From positions 248,001 through 312,000 of the forward strand of contig VDMD01000019.1 in assembly GCA_007026445.1 (NCBI GenBank): a stretch of DNA of 64,000 nt, written 5' to 3'. Source of the stretch: Schizophyllum amplum. Lineage: Eukaryota > Basidiomycota > Agaricomycetes > Agaricales > Schizophyllaceae. Both the position numbers and the translations under genes were made by a program. Shown here piece after piece: positions 54,042 to 64,000 of the stretch; the stretch's first letter is position 1, and every line of letters starts with the position of its first letter. The notes beneath the pieces are model-generated. The model was not told the DNA's origin, did not search any database, and saw only the letters and a list, made by a program, of their open reading frames with translations.

Positions 54042-57000
54042 ATGGACGACTCCGAGAAGCATCCGAGCGAGACCGCCTTCGTCAAGGCCGCATCCCTGCC
54101 CCAGCTCTACGACCCTTCCAAGGAGTCGAAATGGACGCGCATCGGGCTGTCCGCGGAGTCCTTCAAGCGTGCTCCGGGCACCACCGCCGGGCAGGTCGTG
54201 CAGGGGCAGGGCGTCGAGGACTACGAGAAGGCGCTCATCGAAGCCCCGATGCTGCAGCAGAAGATGAAGCCGCGCCATCTGGCGATGATCGCTGTCGGCG
54301 GCTCCATCGGCACGGGGCTGTTCGTCGGGTCGGGTGCTGCGCTGAACGCCGGCGGCCCCGCTGGCGTGCTCATCGACTGGATCCTCATGGGCATCATGCT
54401 CATCAACATCACTCAGGCCTTGGGCGAGATGTGTATCATATATCCGTTGAGTGGCGGGTACTATACGCTCGCGAGTCGGTACGTGATCTTCGCTCGCCGT
54501 TCTGTGCCGCCTAACACAACGGTATCCTCCAGCTTCGTCGATCCCAGCTGGGCGTTTGCGATGGGATGGAACTACGTGTTTGCCTGGGTCGTCACCCTTC
54601 CCCTCGAGATCACTGTCGCGGTCTCCACCGTCAACTACTGGCCGAACGACGTCCCGGTCGCCGCTTGGATAACTATATTTTGGATCGTTATCAGTGCGTA
54701 GATGGCCCACTGTCGTCGCGCATCTTCTGACGACCGCCTTTCGCATCTTCTGACGACCGCCTTCGCATCTTCTGACGACCCCCTTCGCTCTCTTTTCTCT
54801 ACCGTGAACAGTCATCTTCGCCACCTTCGGCACTCTCGGCTTCGCGGAGGAAGAATTTTGGTCATCGTGCTTGAAGCTGCTCGTCATCGCCATGTTCCTA
54901 TTCATCGGGATGTAAGTCAATCATCTGTCCTTCAGCTGCACACCTCGGTCCCTCAACTGCACACCTCGTCTCACCAAACGACGCTTAGCATCTGTATTTG
55001 CGGTGGCGGCCCTGCCTCGGGAGAGTTCGGCTCCTACGTTGGAGGACGGACATGGAGTGATCCTGGAGGTCGGTCGCTCGCTTGTTGACCGCGTCTGTTT
55101 CCGCTGACGCTTCTCTCCGCTCTGTTTCCGCTGACGCTTCTCTCCTAAGCCTTCGCCAATGGGTTCAAGGGCGTATGCAGTGTGTTCGTCACCGGTGAGT
55201 AAGGCTTTATCCTTCTACTTTCGTAGCATCTTCATCCTTCTACCTTCGTAGCGTCTTCGCCTGTCTATTCCGGTCGCGTCTTCGCCTGTCTATTCCGGTC
55301 GCTCGTTCCCACCGTTTGCTGACGTCTCTTCACCACCGTTGACTGACGTCTCTTCACCACCGTTTGCTGACGTCTCTTCACCACCGTTGACTGACGTCTC
55401 TTCAGCGGCCTTCGCCTTTGCTGGTACCGAGCTCGTCGGTCTTGCGGCGAGCGAGACGCCGGACCCGCGCGCGGTGATGCCTGGTGCGGTCAAGGGGACG
55501 TTCTGGCGCATAGTGAGTGCGGAACCTTTTTCACATCGCAGCCAGGTGCAGCGCGGTTTCATAGTCTGTCTTCCTGAGAAACGATAGTCTGTCTGCTTAA
55601 GAGGCGCTTCCAGCGCGTCTATTCTACTGACATTTCCCTGTCTGCTGCGCTGATGTCCATTATGCGTTGATGTCCTTTATGCGCTGATGTCCTTTATGCG
55701 CTGATGTCCTTTATGCGCTGATGTCCTTTGTCTATGAAGATGACGAATCGGTTTACTGACTCCTTGGCAGACCCTCGTTTACGTGGCCTCCCTGACGATC
55801 GTGGGCCTTATGGTGCCATACGACGACGACCGTCTCTTGAATGGGTATGTCCGTGTCTTTGAGCTGCACTTTTCCTGGTGTGAATTGCACATTTCCTGGT
55901 GTCGCTTCGTCTTGCTGGCTGACTGAACTCATCCTGGCTGACCGAACTCATCCTGGCTGACCGAACTCATCCTGGCTGACCGAACTCATCCAGGTCCGGC
56001 GCAGCCGCCTCTCCCTTCGTGATCGCGCTTGTGCGCGCCAATATTTCAGGACTTGACCGTGAGTGTAGCGAATTGTCCATCAAGCCCTTGCTTGTAGCAA
56101 ATTGTGCATCAAGCCCTTGCTTTTCGTCACTGACAGTCAATATTCACAGACCTCATCAACGCCGTCATCTGCATCTCTGTACTCTCTATCGGGCTCTCTT
56201 GCGTATACGCCGGCAGCCGGACGCTGACCGCGCTCGCGGAGACCGGATATGCGCCAAAGATTTTCGCGTATGGTGCGTGGTCATCTTTGCTACAGTATCC
56301 CTTCTCTGCCTGTTCCCTCTTTCTTTTTCTACCTTTTCGCTCTTTGCCCCTCTAGCGTTTCTGCATGCTAACCGCTACCCTCAGTCGACAAATCCTCACG
56401 ACCCCTATTCTCGGTCCTGGCGCTACTCGCGTTCGGCCCGATTGCGTACGTGAACGTAGTGTCGGAGGGCGACATAGTTTGTGAGCATATACTCATCCTC
56501 TACGCATATACTCATCCTCTACACGCCGAGCCTCCTCTGACCTGATCTACCCAGTCGACTGGCTCGTTGCGCTGTCGGGTCTCTCGACGCTCTTCACGTG
56601 GCTTTCCATCTGTATTTGTCAGTGAGTAGCTCATTTGCTCGCCCGCAGTTGCTCGTTCGCCCGCTCGTAGTGGCTCGTTTGCTACCTCGCAAGTGGCTCT
56701 TTGGCATCGTCGTGTGGCTATCGCGCCTGGCGTCGGCGCCGCCTTTTGCTTACCTGCTTACGCGACCCGCAGCATACGCTTCCGCGCGGCATGGAAGGCG
56801 CAAGGGCACTCGCTGGAGGAGCTGCCGTTTAAGGTGAGTCTGTGTACGCGTTAGCCTACTACATTTGCCTCCTACGCTCGCCTGCTACACTCGCCTGTTA
56901 GACTCGCCTGCTACACTCGCCTGTTAGACTCGCCTGCTACACTCGCCTGTTAGACTCGCCTGCTACTCAAGCTATTCCGCCCAACCGATCTCATTGGCTG

Positions 57001-57540
57001 ACAATTCCTTTCACAGGCCCTCGGCGGCGTCTACGGCTCCTGGTTCGGCGCTATCCTGATCGTGCTCGTCCTCATTGCGCAGTTCTACATCGTAAGTTGT
57101 TGTAGTGTCGTCCATTACACAAGACCTAACGATGCCTTGCCCCTTCCCTGTTCCACATCTTTCCCCCTCCCCTTTCCCTCCCCTCTATAGGCTGTCTGGC
57201 CCATAGGCGGCATGGCGGAAACCGGCACCGAGGTTGCGGAGACCTTCTTTCAAGCGTACATGGCTATGCCCATCGTGCTGGCCTTCTGGATCGGCGGGTA
57301 TGCGTGGAAGCGGGAGCGCCCGAGGCGCGCGATGGAGATCGATTTGGATGTGAGTGTTGTTTGCTGATGTTCGAGTGATGTTTGCTGATGTTCGAGTGAT
57401 GTTTGATACGTCTGACTGACGTCCTCCTTCAGACTGGCCGCAAGTCCTTTTTCACCGTCGAGGAGATGCGCGCATATAGGGCGGAGCGGGCGGCGGCACC
57501 GTTGCATGTGAGGATATGGCGGATTTTGTTTACGAATTAG
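54042..57540 (+). CDS. Amino acid permease (AAT family), copy 2, compact
   Basis: Paralogue of copy 1 with the same expected role, proton-coupled amino acid uptake. Exons: 54042-54478, 54533-54693, 54812-54911, 54989-55068, 55150-55194, 55406-55512, 55771-55844, 55994-56058, 56150-56272, 56385-56480, 56555-56621, 56773-56833, 57017-57091, 57191-57349 and 57433-57540. All 14 joins keep frame; the product has 585 residues. The first exon covers a region split by five introns in copy 1. Shared motifs: [63 protein letters not shown] and [12 protein letters not shown]. The intron at 56834-57016 is absent from copy 1. Introns average 124 bp, against 438 bp in copy 1, and most contain two to five tandem copies of a short unit. 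The ATG at 54042 fits the homologous N-terminus of copy 1. Confidence 0.93.
54720..54790. repeat. Branch-point repeat in intron 2 of permease copy 2
   Basis: Three copies of CGCATCTTCTGACGACCGCC plus TT. Each contains CTGAC followed by a pyrimidine-rich stretch. Confidence 0.85.
55310..55405. repeat. Repeated 3' splice-site module in intron 5 of permease copy 2
   Basis: Four copies of a 24-bp unit containing CTGACGTCTCTTCA. The first three continue with C, giving CAC. The last continues with G, giving the used CAG acceptor at 55405. Confidence 0.92.
55655..55735. repeat. GCTGATGTCCTTTATGC repeat in intron 6 of permease copy 2
   Basis: Four to five copies of 17 bp. Each contains a branch-like CTGAT followed by a pyrimidine-rich stretch, but no AG. 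Confidence 0.85.
55912..55993. repeat. Repeated 3' splice-site module in intron 7 of permease copy 2
   Basis: Four copies of a 20-bp unit, GGCTGACCGAACTCATCCTG. The last copy ends CATCCAG and is the used acceptor at 55993; upstream copies end CATCCTG. Confidence 0.92.
56868..56965. repeat. Minisatellite in the copy 2-specific intron 12
   Basis: About four copies of 26 bp around CTCGCCTGCTACACTCGCCTG plus TTAGA. This intron has no counterpart in copy 1. Confidence 0.85.
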
Positions 57541-59249
57541 CAGGGAGGAGCGCGGGTATTGTAGGTAGGACAGACGGAGGTACAAGGGCTCGGATGCAGC
57601 TTTCGAATGAGGGGAACTTCAACTCAAATGATGACTCACTGGCGCAAGTTCATGCGCTCGAAGTTTCTCCCCGTGTTCCGTCGTTGACTTGCTACTATCC
57701 TAGAGTGATGTTCCTGTCCTACATTTGTCCTTCATCGGTCGCCTAGTCTGTCGGTGCCACCACAGTGCCACTGCCAAAGGGGCGAGCTGTACGGAATATT
57801 ATTGGGCCGATAAGTCCGCGGCTCCCGCATCGTGTCCTGTAACTGACGCTCATGTCGCCTGGCTCAGCGTCTTCTTCGCAGCGTTGTCTCACCCTTACTT
57901 CAATCTTGAATCCTGCCTTATTATCTCTCCCCCCGCGAATTGTAAGCGATGCTGGCTTGAAGATGTGCGCAACAACGGCGAAGCTCGATCGTTCAAGCAG
58001 CGAGCGTGGGATGAAGCAAGCAGCGAACGATGGGCGTAGCCGCGTCCTGGATCGCTTGAGCTGACGCGCGCGCCAGTCGCTTGTGCATGCGGGGAAGGAG
58101 GGCCGTGTCTTTGCGCGATGGTTCCCCGACCCCGACGAGCACCGGTATGGGCTTCAGAACCAAGCGGGTGCGTACAGAAATCAGTCGCGTTGCGAATCCC
58201 TTCAGCTGAACCGTTTCCCTGTAGCGCGTCGTACATTCCAAATGACAGACGTCGCCCCCCCCCCGTCTTCGAAGAGCACCCTCAGCATGCCAGCCCCGAC
58301 GTATCTTTCTCAACCAGGCTCCATAATCGTTCCCCGGTCATCGCTGGGACAGCGCTTGAAAGTCGCTACTCAACCCCTCCCAGCGTAGTGTGCTCGTGTC
58401 TGCCTCAACCGTTCGCCGTCGGTCTCTCCTGCCTCGTCGTCGCTCTACCTTGGTGTCCCACCCGTCTCCAGGACCTCGCCACTCCATCCGTCTCCGGAAC
58501 CTCGTCACCCTCGGGATGAGGACCTCGCTCGACTTGGGTTTATGAAGACTAGTCCGATCCAGACGATGCGAGGCCCAGTGTCCGACGATGCGAGGGCAGT
58601 CCGGCGATGCGAGGCTCATCAGGCGATGCGAGTCGACGATGCAAGACAAACTCGACGATGCAAGAGAAACTCGACGAGGCCGACCTCAGTCTACGATCCA
58701 CGAGAGACGACCGCGGCGACACAATCCACGAGAGACGACCGCGGCGACACGACTGCGACGCCCGTTGGCGTATACGATACCAGCCTGCGACCATGACGGG
58801 GTCTACGCATATGCTCCCTGCACGTCAGTGAGCAAGCCTTCCTGGACCGTGCCCGACCCCTCGGCTGACGTTCGCTTCTTCAGAGTCGTATACGTTCGCT
58901 TTGAAGAACCGTATATGTTTGACCTTGGGTAGAGACGGTCGGAGCGAGGAGAGACGGTCGGAGCTTGGGGCAGGGCAATGCGTCGGTCTTGGGCGAGCAG
59001 AGAAGAAGCGCCGAGCAGAGCGAGGGGGGAAGGGTCATCGAGCAGAGCGAGGGGGAAGGGTCATCGAACAGTGCGAGGGGGGAAGGGTCATCGAGCAGAG
59101 CGAGGGGAGAAGAGTCGTCGAACAGACAATAGACCTCGCGTGCGTGTCAGCAACTGTCCTTGCACTTCCTCCTTTGACCGCTTCGTACAGTGGAACTATG
59201 CCGTCATGCACATCCTCACATCAAGCGTCGACGGCGTCCTAGCCAACTC

Positions 59250-59330
59250 GATGTCCCTGAGAACCCCCTGGATGTCCCTGAGAGCCCCCTGGATGTCCCT
59301 GAGAGCCCCCTGGATGTCCCTACCCACCTC
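59250..59330. repeat. Minisatellite, 21-bp unit, four copies
   Basis: The unit is CTGGATGTCCCTGAGAGCCC plus C. Confidence 0.85.
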
Positions 59331-59514
59331 AATGTCGCGCAACTCACTCGCCGACCTCGACCGCCCACGAAGACCATCGTCCAGAACATGGACCATCGTC
59401 CAGAACATGGACCACCGTCCTTATCCTCTCGCCACCACATCCAGAAGTTCCCCTCATACCCCCTTCAACACAGTGTGCCCTCGAACCCGACCTGAGGTAG
59501 CCCCGGCCTCGACA

Positions 59515-59645
59515 ATTTCAGGAAGTACGTCGACAGCTTTCAGGAAGTACGTCGACAGCTTTCAGGAAGTACGTCGAGAGCTTTCAGGAAGTACGTCGAC
59601 AGCTTTCAGGAAGTACGTCGACAGCTTTCAGGAAGTACGCGAGCT
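59515..59645. repeat. Minisatellite, 22-bp unit, six copies
   Basis: The unit is AGGAAGTACGTCGACAGCTT plus TC, nearly identical copies. Confidence 0.88.
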
Positions 59646-59682
59646 CTCGACGAAGTCACGTGACTGCCACGAATTGCGGAAC

Positions 59683-59790
59683 TTCAAGGTCCCTCTAACT
59701 TCAAGGTCCCTCTAACGTCAAGGTCCCTCTAACGTCAAGGTCCCTCTAACGTCAAGGTCCCTCTAACGTCAAGGTCCCTCTCAACTTCCC
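59683..59790. repeat. Minisatellite, 17-bp unit, about six copies
   Basis: The unit is AACGTCAAGGTCCCTCT. Confidence 0.88.
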
Positions 59791-59934
59791 CGATCGTACC
59801 GGCCCGTGCGCGCGCTGGTTTGAAAAGCCCTGTACCTAGACGGGTTGGTGCTCGAATTACCTGTAGAAGACCTCAGCCCAAGTCGGACGCCGACCTTCAC
59901 CAAGTCGGACGCCGACCTTCACCAAGTTGGCGCT

Positions 59935-60470
59935 GACCCTCGATGTGGAGAACCTCGGCATCGACGCGGAAAGCGTGATCGCTCGACGTGGAGAACCTGG
60001 TCGCTCGACGTGGAGAGCCTGATCGCTCGACATCGAGAGCCTGATCGCTCGACATCGAGAGCCTGATCGCTCGACGTGGAGAACCCACTTCTCGACGCGC
60101 GGAGAGCCTGATTGTCGACGAGGAGAACCTGGCCGTCGACGAGGAGAATCTACCTCTCGACGTGGACAGCCTGATTGTCGACGTGAAAAACCTTGCCCTC
60201 AACGTGGAGAACCTGGCGGTCGACGTGGAGAACCTGATCCCTCGACGTGGAGAGCCTAGCCGTCGACGTGGAAAGCCTCGCCATCGACGCGGAGGACCTA
60301 CGTCTCGACGCGCGGAGAGCCTGATCGCTTGACGCGCGGAGAACCTGATTCCTCGATGTGGAGAACCTACCTCTCGACGTGGAGAACCTTGCCCACGACG
60401 TGGAGAACCTGGCCGTTGACGTGCGGAGAACCAGGCCGTCTACGAGGAGATACGAGGAGAACCTAGCCGT
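59935..60470. repeat. Long degenerate minisatellite with CTCGACGTGGAGAACCTG core
   Basis: More than 20 units of 18-24 bp with GAGAACCT or GAGAGCCT cores. Both strands have long open frames here because the period is often a multiple of three; these are not genes. Confidence 0.85.
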
Positions 60471-60536
60471 CGGCCGCATCCCGCTCCTCTTCGACGTCGT
60501 CTACGATCAGAACTTTGCCGTCTTCCCAATCGAGAC

Positions 60537-61000
60537 CAGCTCGACGATGCGAGGAGGCTCGACGATGCGAGGGCAGGTCGACAGCGCGAGGACAGCTCGG
60601 TGGTCAGAGGACAGCTCGATGATGGCGATGCTAGTCCGACGATACGACGATGCTAGTTCGACGATGCGAGAGGGCAGCTCGACCACGCGAGGCCAGCTCG
60701 ACCATGCGAGGGCAGCTCGACGAAGCGAGGGCAATTTGACGACGCGAGGGAAGTCCAATCAGCGAGGGCAGCTCGACGATGCGGGGCTAGTCTGACGATG
60801 TGAGGGCAGTTCGGCGATGCGAGGGCAGCTCGACCAGCGAGGACAGCTCGACGATGCGAGGAGAGCTCGGCGATGCGAGGAGAGCTCGGCGATGCGAGAC
60901 CAGTCCGAGAATGCGAGGGCAGTTTGACGCTGCGAGAAGGCTCGACGAAGCCAGGGCAGCTCGCATCGATGCGAGGCCAGTCCGACGGATGCGAGAAAGG
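60537..61000. repeat. Long degenerate minisatellite with GCTCGACGATGCGAGGGCA core
   Basis: About 20 units of 19-24 bp. Units vary at GGGCAG, GGCTAG and AGAGCT. Confidence 0.85.
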
Positions 61001-61069
61001 GCACCGCCCGAGCGAGGAGGAACGTCGCATGGTCGAGCAGGAGCACTGCGTGGGCGGGGAGGAGCTTTT

Positions 61070-61170
61070 CGCGCGGCCGGGGAGGCACACTTCGCGCGGC
61101 CGGGGGGACACACATCGGCGGCCGGTGGGACACATTTCGCGCGGCCGGGGGGACACACTTCGCGCGGTCT
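61070..61170. repeat. Minisatellite with CACTTCGCGCGGCCGGGGGG core
   Basis: About four copies of 26 bp, one diverged (CATCGGCGGCCGGTGGGACA). Confidence 0.8.
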
Positions 61171-61429
61171 AGGAAATGCATCTTATGTGGTTCAGGACGC
61201 GCAGTCGTCATGCGTTCTCTTTGCCCGGCGCGAACTGTATGCGCTGGCGGAGAGCATTGCGCGTATGGGCGACGAGCATTGCGCGTATGAACTACATCCG
61301 CCGCGTATCGAACGACGACCACCGCGTATCGGGCGCATGGGCGTAGAACATCGGACGACGAGCATTCGACTACGTTCATCGGATGGCGTGGGCGGTGGAT
61401 GTAGCTTGAGGCTCACCGTACGCGTCGGT

Positions 61430-61560
61430 GAGCTCGTAGTACATGTCGATGAGCTCACAATACTCGTCGGTGAGTTCACAATACTCGTCGATGAGTTCAC
61501 AATACTCGTAGATGAGTTCACAATCCTCGTCGATGTGTTCACAATACACGTCCATCAGTA
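61430..61560. repeat. Minisatellite, about 24-bp unit, five to six copies
   Basis: The unit is GATGAGTTCACAATACTCGT plus CGGT or CGAT, degenerating at both ends. Confidence 0.85.
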
Positions 61561-61644
61561 CATGTCGGTGAGCGGGTTCCTTTCATCAAGCCGTGCTCTA
61601 GCCCTTGTCAGCAGCTCGTTCGTAAGGAGCGGTGTCTCGACCGG

Positions 61645-61750
61645 GTGGCAAGCGAGCGCCTGCTGACAGGGCGGCAAGCGAGCGCCTGCTGACCGGGCGG
61701 CGAGCAAGCGCCTGCTGACCGGGCGGCGAGCAAGCGCCTGCTGACCGGAC
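61645..61750. repeat. Minisatellite, about 27-bp unit, four copies
   Basis: The core is GCGAGCAAGCGCCTGCTGAC plus CGGGCG; the two central copies are identical. Confidence 0.88.
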
Positions 61751-62898
61751 GTCCAGCGAGCATCAGTCGTCGGAGCGCCGAGCGAGCGTCCATGCACGAG
61801 CGGCACGCGCATGTCAGAACCCCAGACGTATATGGGACCTGAAGCAGGTGGAGATGGAGGCTGCTTTCGAGTTGAGAGCGTGGGGCGGTCTGACTGGTGA
61901 TCAATTCGCAGGTGCGTGTCAGTGGCCTTCTACGCGTGTTCTGCTTGCTGACGGTGTCTGCATAGGCTCGTCCGCTCCCATGGACTGTTACGTAGCAAGC
62001 ACCAATTACACGTAGCAACCCAAGCACCAAACACGTCTCTGCCCACATCTTCGCCCCCGCAAACTCGGTTGACGACCTCATCCTCTCATGGCCGCCCACG
62101 AAGATTATCATCCAGAACTTCACACATCGCCTCCCTGCCCACCATCTCGCAACCCGGACGTCCTCTTGCACTCCCTACAACTCAATCTCCGTCCAATTCC
62201 CTCCTGAACCGACGCCGGCGGCGGCAACAACGTCTAGTATGCGCACCGTCGCCGAGATCACGTGATCTCTAGTTTCCAGTCAAGCTTGAGCTCCGGCCTG
62301 CGCTGCCCTCGTACCCGTCGCGCTCGCGCTGCCGGCGCTTTCTTGTCCTCGTTGCACCGCCTGCGCTTCCTCTCCCTCGTTGAGTCGACAGACGCGTTAT
62401 TTTTCGAATGGCCCTGCATGGAGACGGTCGCCGCCGCTTCGTTGAATCCTCTCACCCTCGGACGTGGACAGTGGGAATATTCAGGTCACACTGTATCACG
62501 GCGTTCATTGTCGAAGACTGCAGACGGCTCTGCCAGGCTCGTCGCAGCCACTCAACGTGGCATAGGTCAGAGCAATACAGGAGAGTCGTCCGTCGTGTTA
62601 CGTATTTTGCAATATGAATACATCGCTGTCGCTCTGTTCATGTTCGAATCATATCCATCGTGCGCCTAGAGTGTCCTATCCCTCCGCCCGAGCCGTTGTT
62701 ATACGCGTCACGTCTCGTCCGTCCGGCATCTTACTCGTCCAGCGCCCTGCTCCTGCCCAGATATCGTCCGTGCTGTCCATTTCGCCTACATGTCCGTCGT
62801 CTGTCCTGTGGCAACGGTGTGAGTCGACGAAGACAGGAGTTATGGTGTCCGCTCGCTCACCATTCTCCCTGTCCTTCGACCTCGCGTCCGCTGAGTGC

Positions 62899-64000
62899 TC
62901 AGACGCAGGCCGCGCCTGCCGGCTCCGCCGTGCTCTGCTCCTTGACATTCTCTCTAGTATCCTGCCTGTTTTCCCCGTCGGTGGGACCCTCGCCCATGCC
63001 ACCAGACGAGTTCGTGTCCGTGTGTGTTACCGGCGGCTGTCGTAGGAGACCGATTACTTCTTCCATGTCTGGGCGGTCCCAGGAATGAACGACTGACTCC
63101 ATCCTTTCTTCCGCGAGGTCGACCGGTGAATTGCCACAGTCGTCGCGTGCATCTCGGTCTGCGCCTGCCGAAAGGAGCAGACGCACCATGGCTTTCCCGC
63201 CCGCGGTTGTGGAGAGCGGGTCGGCTTGATGGAAATAAAAAAGAGCGTGTATAGTATGGTGTAGCGGCGTCCTTCCGTCGTCGTCGCGGGTATTCACGTC
63301 TGCCCCTGCCTCGAGAAGAAGGCGAAAGGACTCGTTGGGCGAAGCAGGGGCCATGAAGCAGTACGAGAGCCAAGTGAGTGCAGTCCTGCCAACCCTGTCG
63401 CGGATGTTGATATCTGCGCCTGCGTCGAGCAGCAGCCGAGTCGTGTTGTTGCATTGTGCAGCGAGGTGCATTGGAGTGTTACCATCAACATCGTGGACGT
63501 TGACAGCTGCACCGGCAACAAGAAGCAAACGAGTCACGTCTTCGTCGCCAAGAGTAGCGACGAGGTGCAGAGGAGTACGACCGCCAGCGTCGTGAATGTT
63601 GACGTCTGCGCCCGCATCGAGCAACAGACGAACGATCAACACTTTCCGTCGCTTTGCGGCGAAGTGTAACGGAGTGCGGCCACGAGCGTTGTGTCTATTG
63701 ACATCTGCGCCTGCATCTAGCAGTAACCGGACCAAGTCCTCGTTGCCATGAGCAGCAGCGTGCATTGGAGTATTACCATCAACATCGTGGACGTTGACAG
63801 CTGCACCGGCACCGAGAAGTAGACGCACTATGCCATCCTGATTTGCCTTAACCGCAACATGGAGTGGAGTGCATCCACTAGCATCGCGGGCATTGCCATC
63901 AGCACCTGCGTCGAGCAGCAGCCGGGTCGTGTCCTCCTTGCAGTGAGTAGCAGCGAGGTGTAGTGGAGTGAGGCCATCGGTGTCGTGGACATTGACAGTT
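62899..64000 (-). CDS. Ankyrin-repeat protein, 5' end beyond the window
   Basis: A protein-interaction repeat protein. The frame is open without interruption from the right edge to a stop at 62899, at least 366 residues. It contains about nine ankyrin repeats of about 33 residues with the usual TPLH and RLLLDAGADVN motifs, including VNVHDVDGNTPMHAAAHGN, NARGRTPLHFAAKRR, NIHDAGGRTPLHL, VNVHDVDGNTPMHLAAQCN, DDDGRTPLHHTIHA and ARDDCGNSPVDLAEERM. The tail after the last repeat (VIGLLRQPPVTHTDTN onward) is hydrophilic and probably disordered. Two repeats, near 63480 and 63780, are almost identical at the DNA level, showing recent repeat duplication. The start codon and any N-terminal effector domain lie outside the window. 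Confidence 0.85.
   Translation of the reverse strand, partial: TVNVHDTDGLTPLHLAATHCKEDTTRLLLDAGADGNARDASGCTPLHVAVKANQDGIVRLLLGAGAAVNVHDVDGNTPMHAAAHGNEDLVRLLLDAGADVNRHNARGRTPLHFAAKRRKVLIVRLLLDAGADVNIHDAGGRTPLHLVATLGDEDVTRLLLVAGAAVNVHDVDGNTPMHLAAQCNNTTRLLLDAGADINIRDRVGRTALTWLSYCFMAPASPNESFRLLLEAGADVNTRDDDGRTPLHHTIHALFYFHQADPLSTTAGGKAMVRLLLSAGADRDARDDCGNSPVDLAEERMESVVHSWDRPDMEEVIGLLRQPPVTHTDTNSSGGMGEGPTDGENRQDTRENVKEQSTAEPAGAACV

Larger units (their letters stand above)
57541..62898. other. Gene-free region with a minisatellite field
   Basis: 57.54-58.5 kb: nothing recognisable. 58.5-61.8 kb: at least eight consecutive arrays, annotated separately. 61.8-62.9 kb: no gene supported. A short similarity links about 59360-59410 and 62085-62125 (GCCCACGAAGA, then ATC-TCCAGAAC), perhaps a dispersed repeat. 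Confidence 0.6.

Noticed and set aside
54042..57540. Possibility that permease copy 2 is a processed retrocopy
   Set aside because: It retains 13 intron positions shared with copy 1, so it cannot derive from a fully spliced mRNA; only its 5' exon is intron-free.
59935..61000. Long open frames on both strands over the 60-61 kb arrays
   Set aside because: They arise from tandem repeats whose period is often a multiple of three; mirror frames exist on both strands.

Overview
The window looks like nuclear DNA of a filamentous basidiomycete, probably an Agaricomycete. The reasons are GC-rich multi-exon genes with 45-80 bp GT-AG introns and CTRAY branch points, several very small exons, a basidiomycete-style caspase-domain gene, an AA11-like LPMO, ankyrin-repeat genes, and a chromodomain Ty3-type element remnant. 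I recognised no rRNA, tRNA or CRISPR array. All gene models were spliced by hand, using reading-frame continuity across each exon join as the test.

Layout. 0.4-2.5 kb: hypothetical acidic-tailed gene with one in-frame TGA. 3.1-5.3 kb: 3' half of a chromovirus pol (RNase H, integrase, chromodomain). 5.3-9.7 kb: low-complexity GC-rich DNA. 9.7-12.7 kb: large unknown protein in two overlapping frames. 13.3-14.5 kb: six consecutive minisatellites. 15.6-22.5 kb: 17-exon Zn2Cys6 transcription factor with one frameshift. 23.3-24.9 kb (-): tentative cyclin-like protein. 26.3-27.0 kb: small membrane protein. 27.4-30.6 kb: long purine-rich, strand-asymmetric low-complexity tract. 32.0-34.1 kb (-): 16-exon caspase-domain (metacaspase-like) gene. 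34.5-35.5 kb (-): secreted AA11-like LPMO with a 7-nt frameshift. 38 kb (-): two exons of an unknown gene. 40.1-50.7 kb and 54.0-57.5 kb: two paralogous amino acid permeases. 51.2-52.0 kb (-): small ankyrin protein between them. 58.5-61.8 kb: dense minisatellite field. 62.9 kb to the right edge (-): ankyrin-repeat protein that runs out of the window.

The most notable feature is the permease pair. Both genes are fully open when spliced (605 and 585 residues) and share 13 intron positions. Copy 1 spans 10.6 kb with 20 introns (8,764 bp of intron); copy 2 spans 3.5 kb with 14 introns (1,741 bp). Seven introns are found only in copy 1 and one only in copy 2. Many introns contain tandem repeats whose unit carries a branch-point motif (CTGAC or CTAAC). 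In at least two copy 2 introns the unit is the intron's own 3' splice-site module, and the upstream copies differ from the used acceptor by a single base that removes the AG. This suggests that introns here grow by tandem duplication of their 3' ends.
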